DNA from: Nocardioides sp. | GTDB lineage: Bacteria > Actinomycetota > Actinomycetes > Propionibacteriales > Nocardioidaceae | Direction of reading: 5' to 3' | NCBI RefSeq assembly: GCF_030655615.1 | Contig: NZ_JAURVJ010000137.1 | Coordinates: 1-48,669, forward strand | DNA length: 48,669 bases | Shown: piece after piece, positions 8,583-16,384 of the stretch | Position numbering within the stretch: position 1 is the stretch's first letter | Layout of the letters: each line of letters begins with the position of its first letter | The notes under the pieces: generated by a model | What the model was told of the DNA's origin: nothing | The model's database searches: none | What the model saw: only the letters and a program-made list of their open reading frames with translations | Translations under genes and position numbers: made by a program

Positions 8583-8592
8583 AGCATAGGGT
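8583..8592. promoter_or_regulatory. Overlapping divergent leaderless -10 boxes (deoC / PH-like protein)
   Basis: The ten bases AGCATAGGGT contain TAGGGT on plus (8587-8592, seven bases before the ATG at 8600) and TATGCT on minus (8583-8588, six bases before the deoC ATG at 8576). The two boxes share the TA at 8587-8588, so polymerase cannot occupy both at once. Inferred from spacing. Confidence 0.55.
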
Positions 8593-8599
8593 TGCCCAC

Positions 8600-9187
8600 A
8601 TGGACGGCGACAACCCGGACGAGACCTTCCCGCCGACCAACGGTCGGGTCTTCGGGATCATCGCGCTGGTCGTCGGGGTGGGGGTCACGGTCCTCGGTCT
8701 CGTCGAGGGCGCGTGGGTGCTGGCCGCGGTCGGCCTGCTGTTCGCCGGGATCTCGTGGGCCTCCCTGCTGCGCCCGCGCGTCGCGATCGAGGACGACGCG
8801 CTCGTGCTCCGCAACATGGTCGACACGGTCCGGATCCCGCTGGCCGCGGTGGAGGAGGTCGTCGTGCGCCAGGTGCTGGCCGTCCGGGTGGGGGAGAAGC
8901 GCTACACCTCACCGGCCGTCGGGCGGCCGCGCCGCCAGATGAGCAAGGAGGACCTCCGGCTGGGCAAGGACGCCGAGGACCTCGGCCTCGGCGAGCGGGC
9001 GTTCGGGCTGTTCGTCCAGGAGCGGATCCGCGAGCGGGCCAAGGCCGCGCGCGAACGCCTGGGCATCCGGATCGCGTCGAAGGAGCAGGACGCCCTCGCC
9101 ACCCAGGTCGTGCGCGAGCCCGCCGTACCCGAGATCGCGTGGCTGGCCGGCTCGCTCGTCGCCCTCGTCGTCGCCGTCATCCTCTGA
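8600..9187 (+). CDS. PH-domain-like membrane protein
   Basis: 195 aa. Two hydrophobic helices at about residues 17-57 (GIIALVVGVGVTVLGLV and LAAVGLLFAGISW), then a PH-like beta region (RVAIEDDALVLRNMVDTVRIPLAAVEEVVV), a charged helical stretch (about 110-165) and a C-terminal hydrophobic segment (about 178-195) ending the protein. Looks like the bacterial PH-domain membrane proteins; role unknown. Divergent from deoC with only 23 bp between starts, probably leaderless. Confidence 0.7.
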   Translation: MDGDNPDETFPPTNGRVFGIIALVVGVGVTVLGLVEGAWVLAAVGLLFAGISWASLLRPRVAIEDDALVLRNMVDTVRIPLAAVEEVVVRQVLAVRVGEKRYTSPAVGRPRRQMSKEDLRLGKDAEDLGLGERAFGLFVQERIRERAKAARERLGIRIASKEQDALATQVVREPAVPEIAWLAGSLVALVVAVIL

Positions 9188-9195
9188 TCCCAGCG

Positions 9196-9264
9196 CGAGT
9201 CGGCGCAGGGACTGAACATCTGCGCCGACTCGGCGGGATCTGGGTTCAACTCTGCGCCGACTCG
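9196..9264. terminator. Triple 13-bp inverted/direct repeat between convergent genes
   Basis: CGAGTCGGCGCAG at 9196-9208 pairs with its inverse CTGCGCCGACTCG at 9220-9232 and again at 9252-9264. Either pairing makes a strong hairpin between the convergent genes ending at 9187 and 9268. Probably a bidirectional terminator with two alternative stems. Confidence 0.55.
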
Positions 9265-9267
9265 GCG

Positions 9268-10941
9268 TCAGAGGCCGGCGGCGGTGCGGATGTCGGAGCC
9301 GAGGGCGTCGAGCCGGCCGGCGGCGCTGATGCGGGCGGCCTCGACGCCGTCGTCGGCGCCGGCCTCGATGGGGACGACGACCTCGAGGTAGCACTTGACC
9401 TTGGGCTCGGTCCCGCTCGGCCGGACGATCACCCGGGCGCCGTCGGCGAGGTGGTAGCGCAGGCCGTCGGTCGGGGGCAGCGCCGCGGAGCCCTGGCCGA
9501 GGTCGTCGACGCCGAGGACGGCCAGGCCGCCGAGCTCGGTCGGCGGCTGCTCGCGCAGCCCCGCCAACGCCGCCGGGATCAGGGCGAGGTCGTCGACGCG
9601 GACCGAGACCTGGCCGGTGGCGTGCAGGCCGTGCTCACGCGCGATGTCGTCGAGGAGGTCGGTCAGGCCCCGCCCCTCGGCCTTGAGCTCGGCGGCGAGC
9701 TCGCAGAGCAGGAGCAGCGCGGAGACGCCGTCCTTGTCGCGGACGTGCTCGGGGTCGACGCAGTAGCCCAGCGCCTCCTCGTAGCCGAACGCCAGGCCGG
9801 GCACGCGACCGATCCACTTGAAGCCGGTGAGGGTCTCCTCGTGGGGCTGGCCGGCCGCGGCGGCCTGCTTGGCGAGCAGCGACGACGAGACGATCGACGA
9901 GGCGTAGGTGCCGGTGCGGCCGCGGGTGAACAGGTGGTGGGCGAGGAGCGCGCCGACCTCGTCGCCGCGGAGCATCCGCCAGCCGTGCAGCCCGGGTACG
10001 GCGGCCGCGCACCGGTCGGCGTCGGGGTCGTTGGCCACGACGATGTCGGCGCCGGTCTCCTCGGCGAGCGCCAGCGCCAGGTCCATCGCGCCCGGCTCCT
10101 CCGGGTTGGGGAAGCCCACGGTCGGGAAGTCGGGGTCGGGCTCGGCCTGCTGCTCGACGACGCGCGGCTCGCTGAACCCGGCCGTCTCGAGCACCTGCAG
10201 CACCGTCGTGCCGCCGACGCCGTGGAGCGGCGTGTAGACGATGTCGAGGTCGCGCGGGCCGTCCACGGCGAGACCCGCGACGGTGTCGAGGTAGTGGTCG
10301 ACGAGGTCCTCGCCGAGCACGGTGCCGGGCCCGCCCCGCGGCACGTCGGCCAGGTGGCCGACGGCGTCGATGTGGCCGGCGATGTCGTGGTCGGCCGGCG
10401 GCACGATCTGGCTGCCGTCGCCGAGGTAGACCTTGTAGCCGTTGTCCTGCGGCGGGTTGTGGCTCGCGGTGACCATGATCCCCGCGGCGCAGCCGAGCTC
10501 GCGGATGGCGAACGCCAGCAGCGGCGTCGGCAGCGGTCGCGGCATGACCCACGCGGTGAACCCGGCCCCCGTCATCACCTCGGCCGTGTCACGGGCGAAC
10601 ACGTCGGAGTTGTGGCGGGCGTCGTAGCCGATGACGACCGAGCGCTGGCCGGACGGCCCGATCGCGCCCTCCTGCCGGAGGTAGGCGGCCAGACCGGCGG
10701 CGGCGCGGAGGACGACGACCCGGTTCATCCGGTGCGGACCGGCGCCGAGCGCGCCGCGCAGGCCGGCGGTGCCGAACTCGAGCATGCCGCGGAACCGGTC
10801 GGCGAGGTCGGCGGCCGACCCGTCGACGCCGGCCGGGACGTCGGCGAGCACCAGCGCGAGCTCGGCCCGGGTCTGCGGGTCGGGGTCCTCGGCCAGCCAG
10901 GCGCGGGCGCGTGCGACCAGGACGTCGACGTCGGGGCTCAT
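9268..10941 (-). CDS. Phospho-sugar mutase (phosphoglucomutase/phosphomannomutase)
   Basis: 557 aa alpha-D-phosphohexomutase. Shows the phosphoserine loop TASHNPPQDNGYK, the metal loop DPDADR, the sugar-binding GYEEALGYCVD and the phosphate-binding RPSGTEPK, in family order, plus the N-terminal FGTAGLRG. The length matches the long PGM2/PmmB branch, which often acts on pentose or hexose phosphates; with deoC and nucleoside genes nearby, phosphopentomutase activity is possible. ATG at 10941 is preceded by TACGGT with a seven-base gap, fixing the start. Confidence 0.9.
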   Translation of the reverse strand: MSPDVDVLVARARAWLAEDPDPQTRAELALVLADVPAGVDGSAADLADRFRGMLEFGTAGLRGALGAGPHRMNRVVVLRAAAGLAAYLRQEGAIGPSGQRSVVIGYDARHNSDVFARDTAEVMTGAGFTAWVMPRPLPTPLLAFAIRELGCAAGIMVTASHNPPQDNGYKVYLGDGSQIVPPADHDIAGHIDAVGHLADVPRGGPGTVLGEDLVDHYLDTVAGLAVDGPRDLDIVYTPLHGVGGTTVLQVLETAGFSEPRVVEQQAEPDPDFPTVGFPNPEEPGAMDLALALAEETGADIVVANDPDADRCAAAVPGLHGWRMLRGDEVGALLAHHLFTRGRTGTYASSIVSSSLLAKQAAAAGQPHEETLTGFKWIGRVPGLAFGYEEALGYCVDPEHVRDKDGVSALLLLCELAAELKAEGRGLTDLLDDIAREHGLHATGQVSVRVDDLALIPAALAGLREQPPTELGGLAVLGVDDLGQGSAALPPTDGLRYHLADGARVIVRPSGTEPKVKCYLEVVVPIEAGADDGVEAARISAAGRLDALGSDIRTAAGL

Positions 10942-10948
10942 GTGAGGC

Positions 10949-10954
10949 ACCGTA
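10949..10954 (-). promoter_or_regulatory. Leaderless -10 box of phospho-sugar mutase
   Basis: TACGGT on minus, seven bases before the ATG at 10941, within the 18-bp gap to the divergent HEAT-repeat gene. Confidence 0.4.
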
Positions 10955-10959
10955 GCGCC

Positions 10960-11493
10960 ATGGCCGACCGCCCTCCGATCGCCCGGTCGATCGCCGCGCT
11001 GGCCGAGCGGATCGGCGTACCGGCGTTCGTCTCGGTGTGCGTCGACCTGCTCGACGGGGCGCCGCGGGAGCGCTACGTCGAGGAGCTCGGCTACCTCACC
11101 GGCCACGACTGGCAACGCGACGGCGTCCTCGACCACGACTCGTGGAAGGACTACTGGGTGCGGTCGTGGGGTGCCCGGGGGCTGCTCCACGTGTGGCACG
11201 ACGCTGCCTCGACGGCGATCGTGCGCGGGCTCGGGGACGAGCACTACCGACCGGCCGAGATGTGCCTCAAGGTCGCCACCCGGCACGAGGTGGCAGGTGC
11301 GGGTGACGGCGCGGCGCGGCTGGCCGGGCACGAGCTGCCGCGCGTGCGGGCGCAGGCCGTGCGCTGCCTGGCCGTCTGCGGCGACAGCGAGCACGTGGAC
11401 GTCGTGCGGGCGGCTCTGGACGACGAGCACGACGACGTACGGCGGCAGGCGGGTCGGGCGCTCCTGGCGCTCGAGCAGCGGCTCGACCTCTGA
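10960..11493 (+). CDS. HEAT-repeat protein
   Basis: 177 aa. The C-terminal half contains HEAT-type helical repeats (LAGHELPRVRAQAVRCLAV; VRAALDDEHDDVRRQAGRAL) with the typical Asp/Val/Arg pattern. The N-terminal half is a conserved actinobacterial region (SWGARGLLHVWHD). Probably a protein-binding scaffold; no catalytic motif. The ATG lies 18 bp from the divergent mutase start. A distinct promoter for this gene is not obvious. Confidence 0.7.
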   Translation: MADRPPIARSIAALAERIGVPAFVSVCVDLLDGAPRERYVEELGYLTGHDWQRDGVLDHDSWKDYWVRSWGARGLLHVWHDAASTAIVRGLGDEHYRPAEMCLKVATRHEVAGAGDGAARLAGHELPRVRAQAVRCLAVCGDSEHVDVVRAALDDEHDDVRRQAGRALLALEQRLDL

Positions 11494-11516
11494 CCACTGG
11501 CCAGGGGTCAGAGGTC
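11485..11516. terminator. 11-bp perfect inverted repeat covering stop codons of both convergent genes
   Basis: GACCTCTGACC (11485-11495) and GGTCAGAGGTC (11506-11516) form a perfect stem with a ten-base loop that itself contains CTGGCCAG. The TGA of the plus gene (11491-11493) lies inside the left arm and the minus gene's TGA (11515-11517) overlaps the right arm. Probably a shared bidirectional terminator. Confidence 0.6.
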
Positions 11517-11802
11517 AGTCGACGAACTTCTCGCCGTCGAACTCGCGGTCGGTGTTGTCGACCTCGGAGTTCTCGGGACGGTTGTCGGGGTCGAGGCGGC
11601 GCTCGCGCTCCTCCTCGATCTCGCGCCGCTCTTCCTCGCTGACCTCCATCTCTCGGAACTTCTTGCCCGGGTCGGCGGTGCCGACGCGACCCTCGTCGGC
11701 CTCGTCGTGCTCCTCGGTGCCTCCGCTGGCTCCGGCGGCTCCGGTGCTCTCGGCGTCGTCGCCGACCGGGTTGGCCTCGCTCTGCTCGCTGTCGTAGCTC
11801 AT
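11515..11802 (-). CDS. Small highly charged protein of unknown function
   Basis: 95 aa from the ATG at 11802, which has GGGAGGTGG about 13 bases upstream. A start 39 bases further out is possible but gives an Arg/Trp-rich leader and no ribosome site. Composition is strongly acidic at the N-terminus (SEQSEANPVGDDAEST), with a charged helix (SEEERREIEEERERR) and the ending FDGEKFVD. Probably intrinsically disordered apart from that helix. I do not recognise a family. Confidence 0.6.
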   Translation of the reverse strand: MSYDSEQSEANPVGDDAESTGAAGASGGTEEHDEADEGRVGTADPGKKFREMEVSEEERREIEEERERRLDPDNRPENSEVDNTDREFDGEKFVD

Positions 11803-11882
11803 GCCCCGACGCCACCACCTCCCGCCCGGTGGGCGACCCACCCCTGCGGGCGAGAGATGGCGTGCGTCACGCAGGCCGGGGC

Positions 11883-12881
<999 letters not shown>

Positions 12882-12897
12882 GTCCTCCACTCTCGAC

Positions 12898-12920
12898 CTT
12901 TGAGCGCGCTCCAAGTCAAG
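12898..12920 (-). promoter_or_regulatory. MerR-type operator/promoter of aldo/keto reductase gene
   Basis: Minus strand reads CTTGACTTGGAGCGCGCTC and then AAAG: a -35 (TTGACT) running into an 18-bp near-palindrome (12898-12915, one mismatch). A -10-like GAGAGT lies 19 bases after the -35, the long spacer typical of MerR-activated promoters. The same layout occurs before merR. Confidence 0.65.
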
Positions 12921-12938
12921 CCAGCAGCAGCGCGCGAG

Positions 12939-13123
12939 GGACGAGCACGCTGCGTGGGCTGGCGCAGGTTGAGCGAGCGACGCGGGTGAGCCTGCGAACC
13001 CGCGCGAGCGAGTCGAAACCACCACAGTGGCGTGGACGAGCACGCTGCGTGGGCTGGCGCGGGTTGAGCGAGCGACGCGGGTGAGCCTGCGAACCCCGGG
13101 CGAGCGAGTCGAAACCACCGCAG
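12939..13123. repeat. Two tandem 90-bp direct repeats
   Basis: Copies at 12939-13028 and 13034-13123 (period 95 bp) differ at only a few positions. Each begins GGACGAGCACGCTGCG, contains GGTTGAGCGAGCGACG and ends GCGAGTCGAAACCACC. They fill the gap between the aldo/keto reductase promoter and the merR stop; no gene is credible there. They resemble dispersed intergenic repeats seen in Nocardioides-like genomes (recalled, not searched). Confidence 0.8.
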
Positions 13124-13160
13124 CAAGAGTTCAACCGGGCTGGGCACCAGAGCCAGGGGC

Positions 13161-13547
13161 TCAGGCGGCGCCCTCGCGCCCCTCGATGGCGTCGGCGTAG
13201 ATGCCGATCTTGTGGTCGATCGCGCCGAGGTGCTCCTGCACCTCGGCGAGCTGGGCCAGCACCTTGCGCCGGTGCTCACGGAGCAGCTCGAGCCGGGCGA
13301 CCTCGGTGCCGACACCCTCACGGACCAGGTCGGCGTAGCGGCGTACGTCGCGGATCGCCATGCCGGTGGACCGCAGCCGGGTGACCAGCTCGATCCAGCG
13401 CAGGTCGTGGGGGCCGTAGCGGCGGTGCCCGCTGGCGGCCCGGGCGACGGGGCGGAGGAGCAGCCCGTCCTTCTCGTAGTAGCGCAGGGTGTCGGGGGTG
13501 AGTCCGAGCCGCTCGGCGGCGGCGGCGATGGTGAGCCCGTCGGTCAT
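13161..13547 (-). CDS. MerR-family transcriptional regulator
   Basis: 128 aa. N-terminal winged helix typical of MerR: LTIAAAAERLGLTPDTLRYY, EKDGLLLRPVARAASGHRRY, then DLRWIELVTRLRSTGM. After it comes a dimerisation coiled coil (LREHRRKVLAQLAEVQEHLG) and a short C-terminus without an obvious metal-binding Cys/His set, so the inducer is probably an organic or electrophilic signal. The ATG is preceded by its own MerR-type operator, implying autoregulation. The downstream aldo/keto reductase has a matching operator. Confidence 0.88.
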   Translation of the reverse strand: MTDGLTIAAAAERLGLTPDTLRYYEKDGLLLRPVARAASGHRRYGPHDLRWIELVTRLRSTGMAIRDVRRYADLVREGVGTEVARLELLREHRRKVLAQLAEVQEHLGAIDHKIGIYADAIEGREGAA

Positions 13548-13560
13548 GGGCCCAGTGAAG

Positions 13561-13583
13561 CCTGGAGCACGCTCCAGATCAAG
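13561..13583 (-). promoter_or_regulatory. MerR-type operator/promoter of merR
   Basis: Minus strand reads CTTGATCTGGAGCGTGCTCC and then AGG: a -35-like TTGATC and the palindrome CTGGAGCACGCTCCAG (13562-13577 on plus). It closely matches the operator at 12898-12920 and overlaps the last codons of the haem oxygenase gene. Confidence 0.65.
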
Positions 13584-14274
13584 CGCGCCAATAGGCCGGG
13601 AGGTTGGCGCCGAGCTCGACGAAGAGCGCCTGGTTGAGGCCGAACACGACCTTGACCTCGTCGACGACCCGGGCGACGCCGGCCTCGTCGAGGCCGAGGC
13701 CGTCGAGGCGGGCACGGTAGGCGTCCTTGTAGGGCTTGGGCTTGGGGATCTCGGTGAAGGCGTAGAACGCGATGCCGGCACCGTCGAGACCGAAGGTGCG
13801 GTCCATGATGCGGCCGATGACCTGGCCGCCGGAGAGGTCGCCGAGGTAGCGGGTGTAGTGGTGGGCGACGAGCGCGCCGCCCCAGCCGGCTGAGGCCTCG
13901 TCGGCGGCCGCGACGATGCGGTCGCGGTAGGCGGTGGCGGCGGGGGAGCCGATCGCCTCGGCCGGTGTCGCGGGGTCGATGTCGGGCACCCAGTGGGCCA
14001 GGTCGGCGTCGACGGCGCCGAGGCGCTCGAGCGCGGAGTCGTGGACGGCGGCGACCATCGGGTCGGCGACGTGGGCGCGCACGGCCTCCTCGAGCGCGGC
14101 GTAGACGACGCGCAGGCGCAGCAGGTAGTCGGCGTAGGCCTGCTCGTTGAGGGCGCCCTCGAGCAGCTCGGACATGAAGGAGGAGCCCTCGGCCGCCTCG
14201 TGCTCGGCCTTAGAGCCCTCCCGCATCGCGGTGGACAGCGACGTCGCGGTGGCGGTGTCAGCAGTGATCGTCAT
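13579..14274 (-). CDS. hmuO: Haem oxygenase
   Basis: 231 aa, biliverdin-producing haem oxygenase that opens the porphyrin ring and frees iron. The proximal His is H25 (GSKAEHEAAEG). The distal helix YTRYLGDLSGGQ carries the glycines and Asp that hold the bound oxygen, and the C-terminal FGLNQALFVELG matches the HmuO/HO-1 fold. Soluble. GGAG lies about nine bases before the ATG. The promoter carries a TetR-like operator over the -35 and an iron box just upstream, so dual control is likely. It is next to the haem uptake genes and completes that pathway. Confidence 0.92.
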   Translation of the reverse strand: MTITADTATATSLSTAMREGSKAEHEAAEGSSFMSELLEGALNEQAYADYLLRLRVVYAALEEAVRAHVADPMVAAVHDSALERLGAVDADLAHWVPDIDPATPAEAIGSPAATAYRDRIVAAADEASAGWGGALVAHHYTRYLGDLSGGQVIGRIMDRTFGLDGAGIAFYAFTEIPKPKPYKDAYRARLDGLGLDEAGVARVVDEVKVVFGLNQALFVELGANLPAYWRA

Positions 14275-14314
14275 GGGCGGCGTCTCCAGGGGGTGGCGGC
14301 GGGGTCCGAGGTTG

Positions 14315-14351
14315 TTGACACATTGTCGGCAAGATACTGACGTTGTGTCAA
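14315..14351 (-). promoter_or_regulatory. TetR-like operator over the hmuO promoter
   Basis: Ends are perfectly inverted (TTGACACA ... TGTGTCAA) across 37 bp, and each half continues as nnGTCrG (TTGACACATTGTCGG; on the other strand TTGACACAACGTCAG). The minus-strand half contains a consensus -35 TTGACA. The likely binder is the TetR encoded at 14466-15029; inferred. Confidence 0.5.
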
Positions 14352-14370
14352 GAACCGTACCACGATTCGG

Positions 14371-14389
14371 TTAGGGTCGCCTTACTTTC
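14371..14389. promoter_or_regulatory. Putative DtxR/IdeR iron box upstream of hmuO
   Basis: TTAGGGTCGCCTTACTTTC agrees with the 19-bp DtxR/IdeR consensus at about 13 positions. It lies 20 bp upstream of the -35 of hmuO. HmuO is iron-regulated by DtxR in Corynebacterium diphtheriae, which supports the call. Confidence 0.45.
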
Positions 14390-14401
14390 GGCCAGGCTCG
14401 A

Positions 14402-14458
14402 TAGTCCCCCACGAACGGGATTCTTGATCGACTCAAGAATCCCGTTCGTGGGGGACTA
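14402..14458. terminator. Perfect 26-bp inverted repeat between tetR and hmuO
   Basis: Arms 14402-14427 and 14433-14458 pair without a mismatch around the five-base loop TCGAC. The right arm ends seven bases past the tetR stop, so it probably ends tetR transcription and insulates hmuO. Unusually long and perfect for a terminator, and there is no T tract. Confidence 0.6.
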
Positions 14459-14465
14459 CCGCGGC

Positions 14466-15029
14466 TCAGACGGCACCGAGGGCGCGGAGGACGAAGCGCT
14501 CGACGGCCTCGGTGGGGAGGTCGCGGGGGGAGAGGCAGGCGTGGATGAGGGAGATGGTGGCGCCCTCGTCCTGGACGGTGAAGTCGCCCGAGGCGATGCC
14601 CTCGGCGAGGAGGTCCTGGAGGACCTGCTCGACCTCGACCACGTGGTCGCGGATGGCGAGCATCGAGTCGCGCGACAGGGCGCCGTAGAGCTGGGTGCCG
14701 AGACCCATGTGGAACTGCTGGCCGGCCTCGAGCTGGTGGCGGACGTAGACGCGGAACCGCTCCACCGGTCCCTCGACGTCAGTGAGCCCGGCGCGCAGGC
14801 CCTCGAGGTAGCGGGTGGTCTCGTGGGACGCGAATGCCACCACGACCGCCTCCTTGTCGGGGAAGTGGTGGTAGATCGCCGTCCGGCCGAGGCCGGCGGC
14901 CGCCGCGAGCTGGGCCATGCTGATCGCGTCGAAGCTGCGCTTGGTCAGCAGCACCGCCAGGGCGTCGAAGACGCGCTGGTGCACCTGCTCACGATGCTCC
15001 TCGACGGAGCCGGCGCTGATCCTCGGCAC
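14466..15029 (-). CDS. TetR-family transcriptional regulator
   Basis: 187 aa. N-terminal helix-turn-helix (ISMAQLAAAAGLGRTAIYHHF, then PDKEAVVVAF) with a helical ligand domain. It lies between the haem uptake operon and hmuO in the same orientation. The palindrome over the hmuO promoter is a candidate site. GTG start, with TACTCT seven bases upstream, suggests a leaderless message. Ligand unknown; haem or a haem precursor would fit the setting. Confidence 0.85.
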   Translation of the reverse strand: MPRISAGSVEEHREQVHQRVFDALAVLLTKRSFDAISMAQLAAAAGLGRTAIYHHFPDKEAVVVAFASHETTRYLEGLRAGLTDVEGPVERFRVYVRHQLEAGQQFHMGLGTQLYGALSRDSMLAIRDHVVEVEQVLQDLLAEGIASGDFTVQDEGATISLIHACLSPRDLPTEAVERFVLRALGAV

Positions 15030-15036
15030 GGGGCCG

Positions 15037-15042
15037 AGAGTA
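15037..15042 (-). promoter_or_regulatory. Leaderless -10 box of tetR
   Basis: TACTCT on minus, seven bases before the GTG at 15029. Confidence 0.4.
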
Positions 15043-15050
15043 GCCCTCGT

Positions 15051-16384
15051 TCAGGCCACCACGAGGGTGGCGGTCCGGGTGGAGGCGGCGACGCCACGAG
15101 CTGGTAGCGACCCTTCGCGAGCCTGGGCACGACGACGGTGGCGCGGCCCGAGCGGAGCGCACCGGTCAGGGTGCGGACGACCTGGGCGCCCTTCCCGACC
15201 CTGATGGTCGCCCTGCCGGTCGGCGTGGTCGTGGGCGAGGTGACGGTGACGCGGGCCGAGCCGGCCCTGGTCCGGGTCGGCTTCGTGACGACCGCGAGCG
15301 CGGTGGCGCTGGCGGCCTTGGCGACCACGAGGGTGGTCGCCCCGGTCGACGGCGTGGTCGCCACACCGCCGAAGTAGGTCGCCGTGAGCGGGTGTCGGCC
15401 GACCGCACGCCTCCCCAGAGCGACCGTCGCCCGGCCGTCGGTCAGGATGGCCCGGCCCAGCTCGGTCGAGCCGCTGCGCACGGCGACGGTCCCGGTCGTC
15501 GTACCGCTGACGGTGACGGTCGCCGTGGCGACCTGGCCGAAACGCGTGCTGGGTGCGCTGACTGCGGTGGTCGTCGCGATCTGGCCCGTCAGTCCCAGGT
15601 CGACGTCGACCGGGAGCGGGGGCTTGTTGTCGTTGAGGCCGCCGCACGAGCTCGAGTAGAAGTGCGGGCTGACCGAGGCCGGCATCGCGTTGACGAAGGC
15701 TGCCGGCCACGAGCCCCAGGTGCCCGAGCAGGTGGCCTGCGCGGGGTCCTCGGTGACGGTGACGCCCTGGTAGGCCGGCGTGAGCCGGAAGGTGTCGCCC
15801 GACACCACGTCGGCGCCCGCGCCGAAGCTGAGCACGGTCAGCCGCCCGAGGTGGCGGGCCGGGCTGGGGTTGCCGTCGATGTCGACGCCCGCGCCGATGG
15901 TCACGTCGAGGGTGAGCGCCCCGCTGCCGTCGGCGGCGGTCGTCAGGCGCGGGTCGGCGTAGATCTCGTCGGGTGCGTGGTAGGAGGCCGGGTAGGCGTT
16001 GACCGTGTAGGACCCGCTCCACGCCAGGGTCATGGCCCCCGTCGCGGGATCGGCGGTGCCGGTGCCCAGCACGAACTTCACGGCGTTGGGCGTCCTCTGC
16101 GGCGAGCTCGCCGGCATCGACGTGTCGCCGGGCAGGGCGGCGTACTCGGACTGGGACCCGTTCGAGGTCGTGCCGAGCAGCGGCGTCGCGTTGCCGGTGC
16201 TGGCCGGGAGGCGCCACGGGCCGAAGACGCCCTTCTGGGCGTAGCCGTTGAGCCCCCAGGTGAAGGTCGCGCCGCTGACCTGCTGGGGCGCGGCGTGCGC
16301 GGGCACCGACGTCGCCGTCAGGACGACGGGGGTGGCGGCAGCGACGAGCACGGCGGTGAGCGTGGTGGTGAGGAGGCGGCGGAT
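15051..16384 (-). CDS. Secreted HtaA-domain haem-binding protein with Ig-like repeats (frame broken near 3' end)
   Basis: Signal peptide (RRLLTTTLTAVLVAAATPVV ... VPAHA), then one HtaA domain starting TFTWGLNGYAQKGVFGPW, a known haem-binding module of actinobacterial surface proteins, then two Ig-like domains (TTTGTVAVRSGSTELGRAIL; TGRATIRVGKG). Two oddities. No ATG/GTG/TTG stands at the natural signal-peptide start; an ATC codon (16382-16384) takes its place, and the next GTG (16351) would remove the basic n-region. Near 15080-15100 the frame must shift for the protein to end naturally as ASTRTATLVVA at 15051; unshifted, it would run 85 bases into tetR. No membrane anchor. It follows the anchored HtaA gene with overlap. 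Confidence 0.65.

Noticed and set aside
10942..11430. Longer N-terminus for the phospho-sugar mutase
   Set aside because: The extension is antisense to the HEAT-repeat gene, and the leaderless box fits the ATG at 10941.
12916..13134. Small Arg/Ser-rich frames in the tandem repeat
   Set aside because: Both copies give the same peptide in different frames; no ribosome site and no family.
14945..15050. Extension of the HtaA protein into tetR
   Set aside because: The unshifted tail is Pro/Ser/Cys/Trp-rich and overlaps tetR by 85 bases; the other frame ends naturally at 15051.
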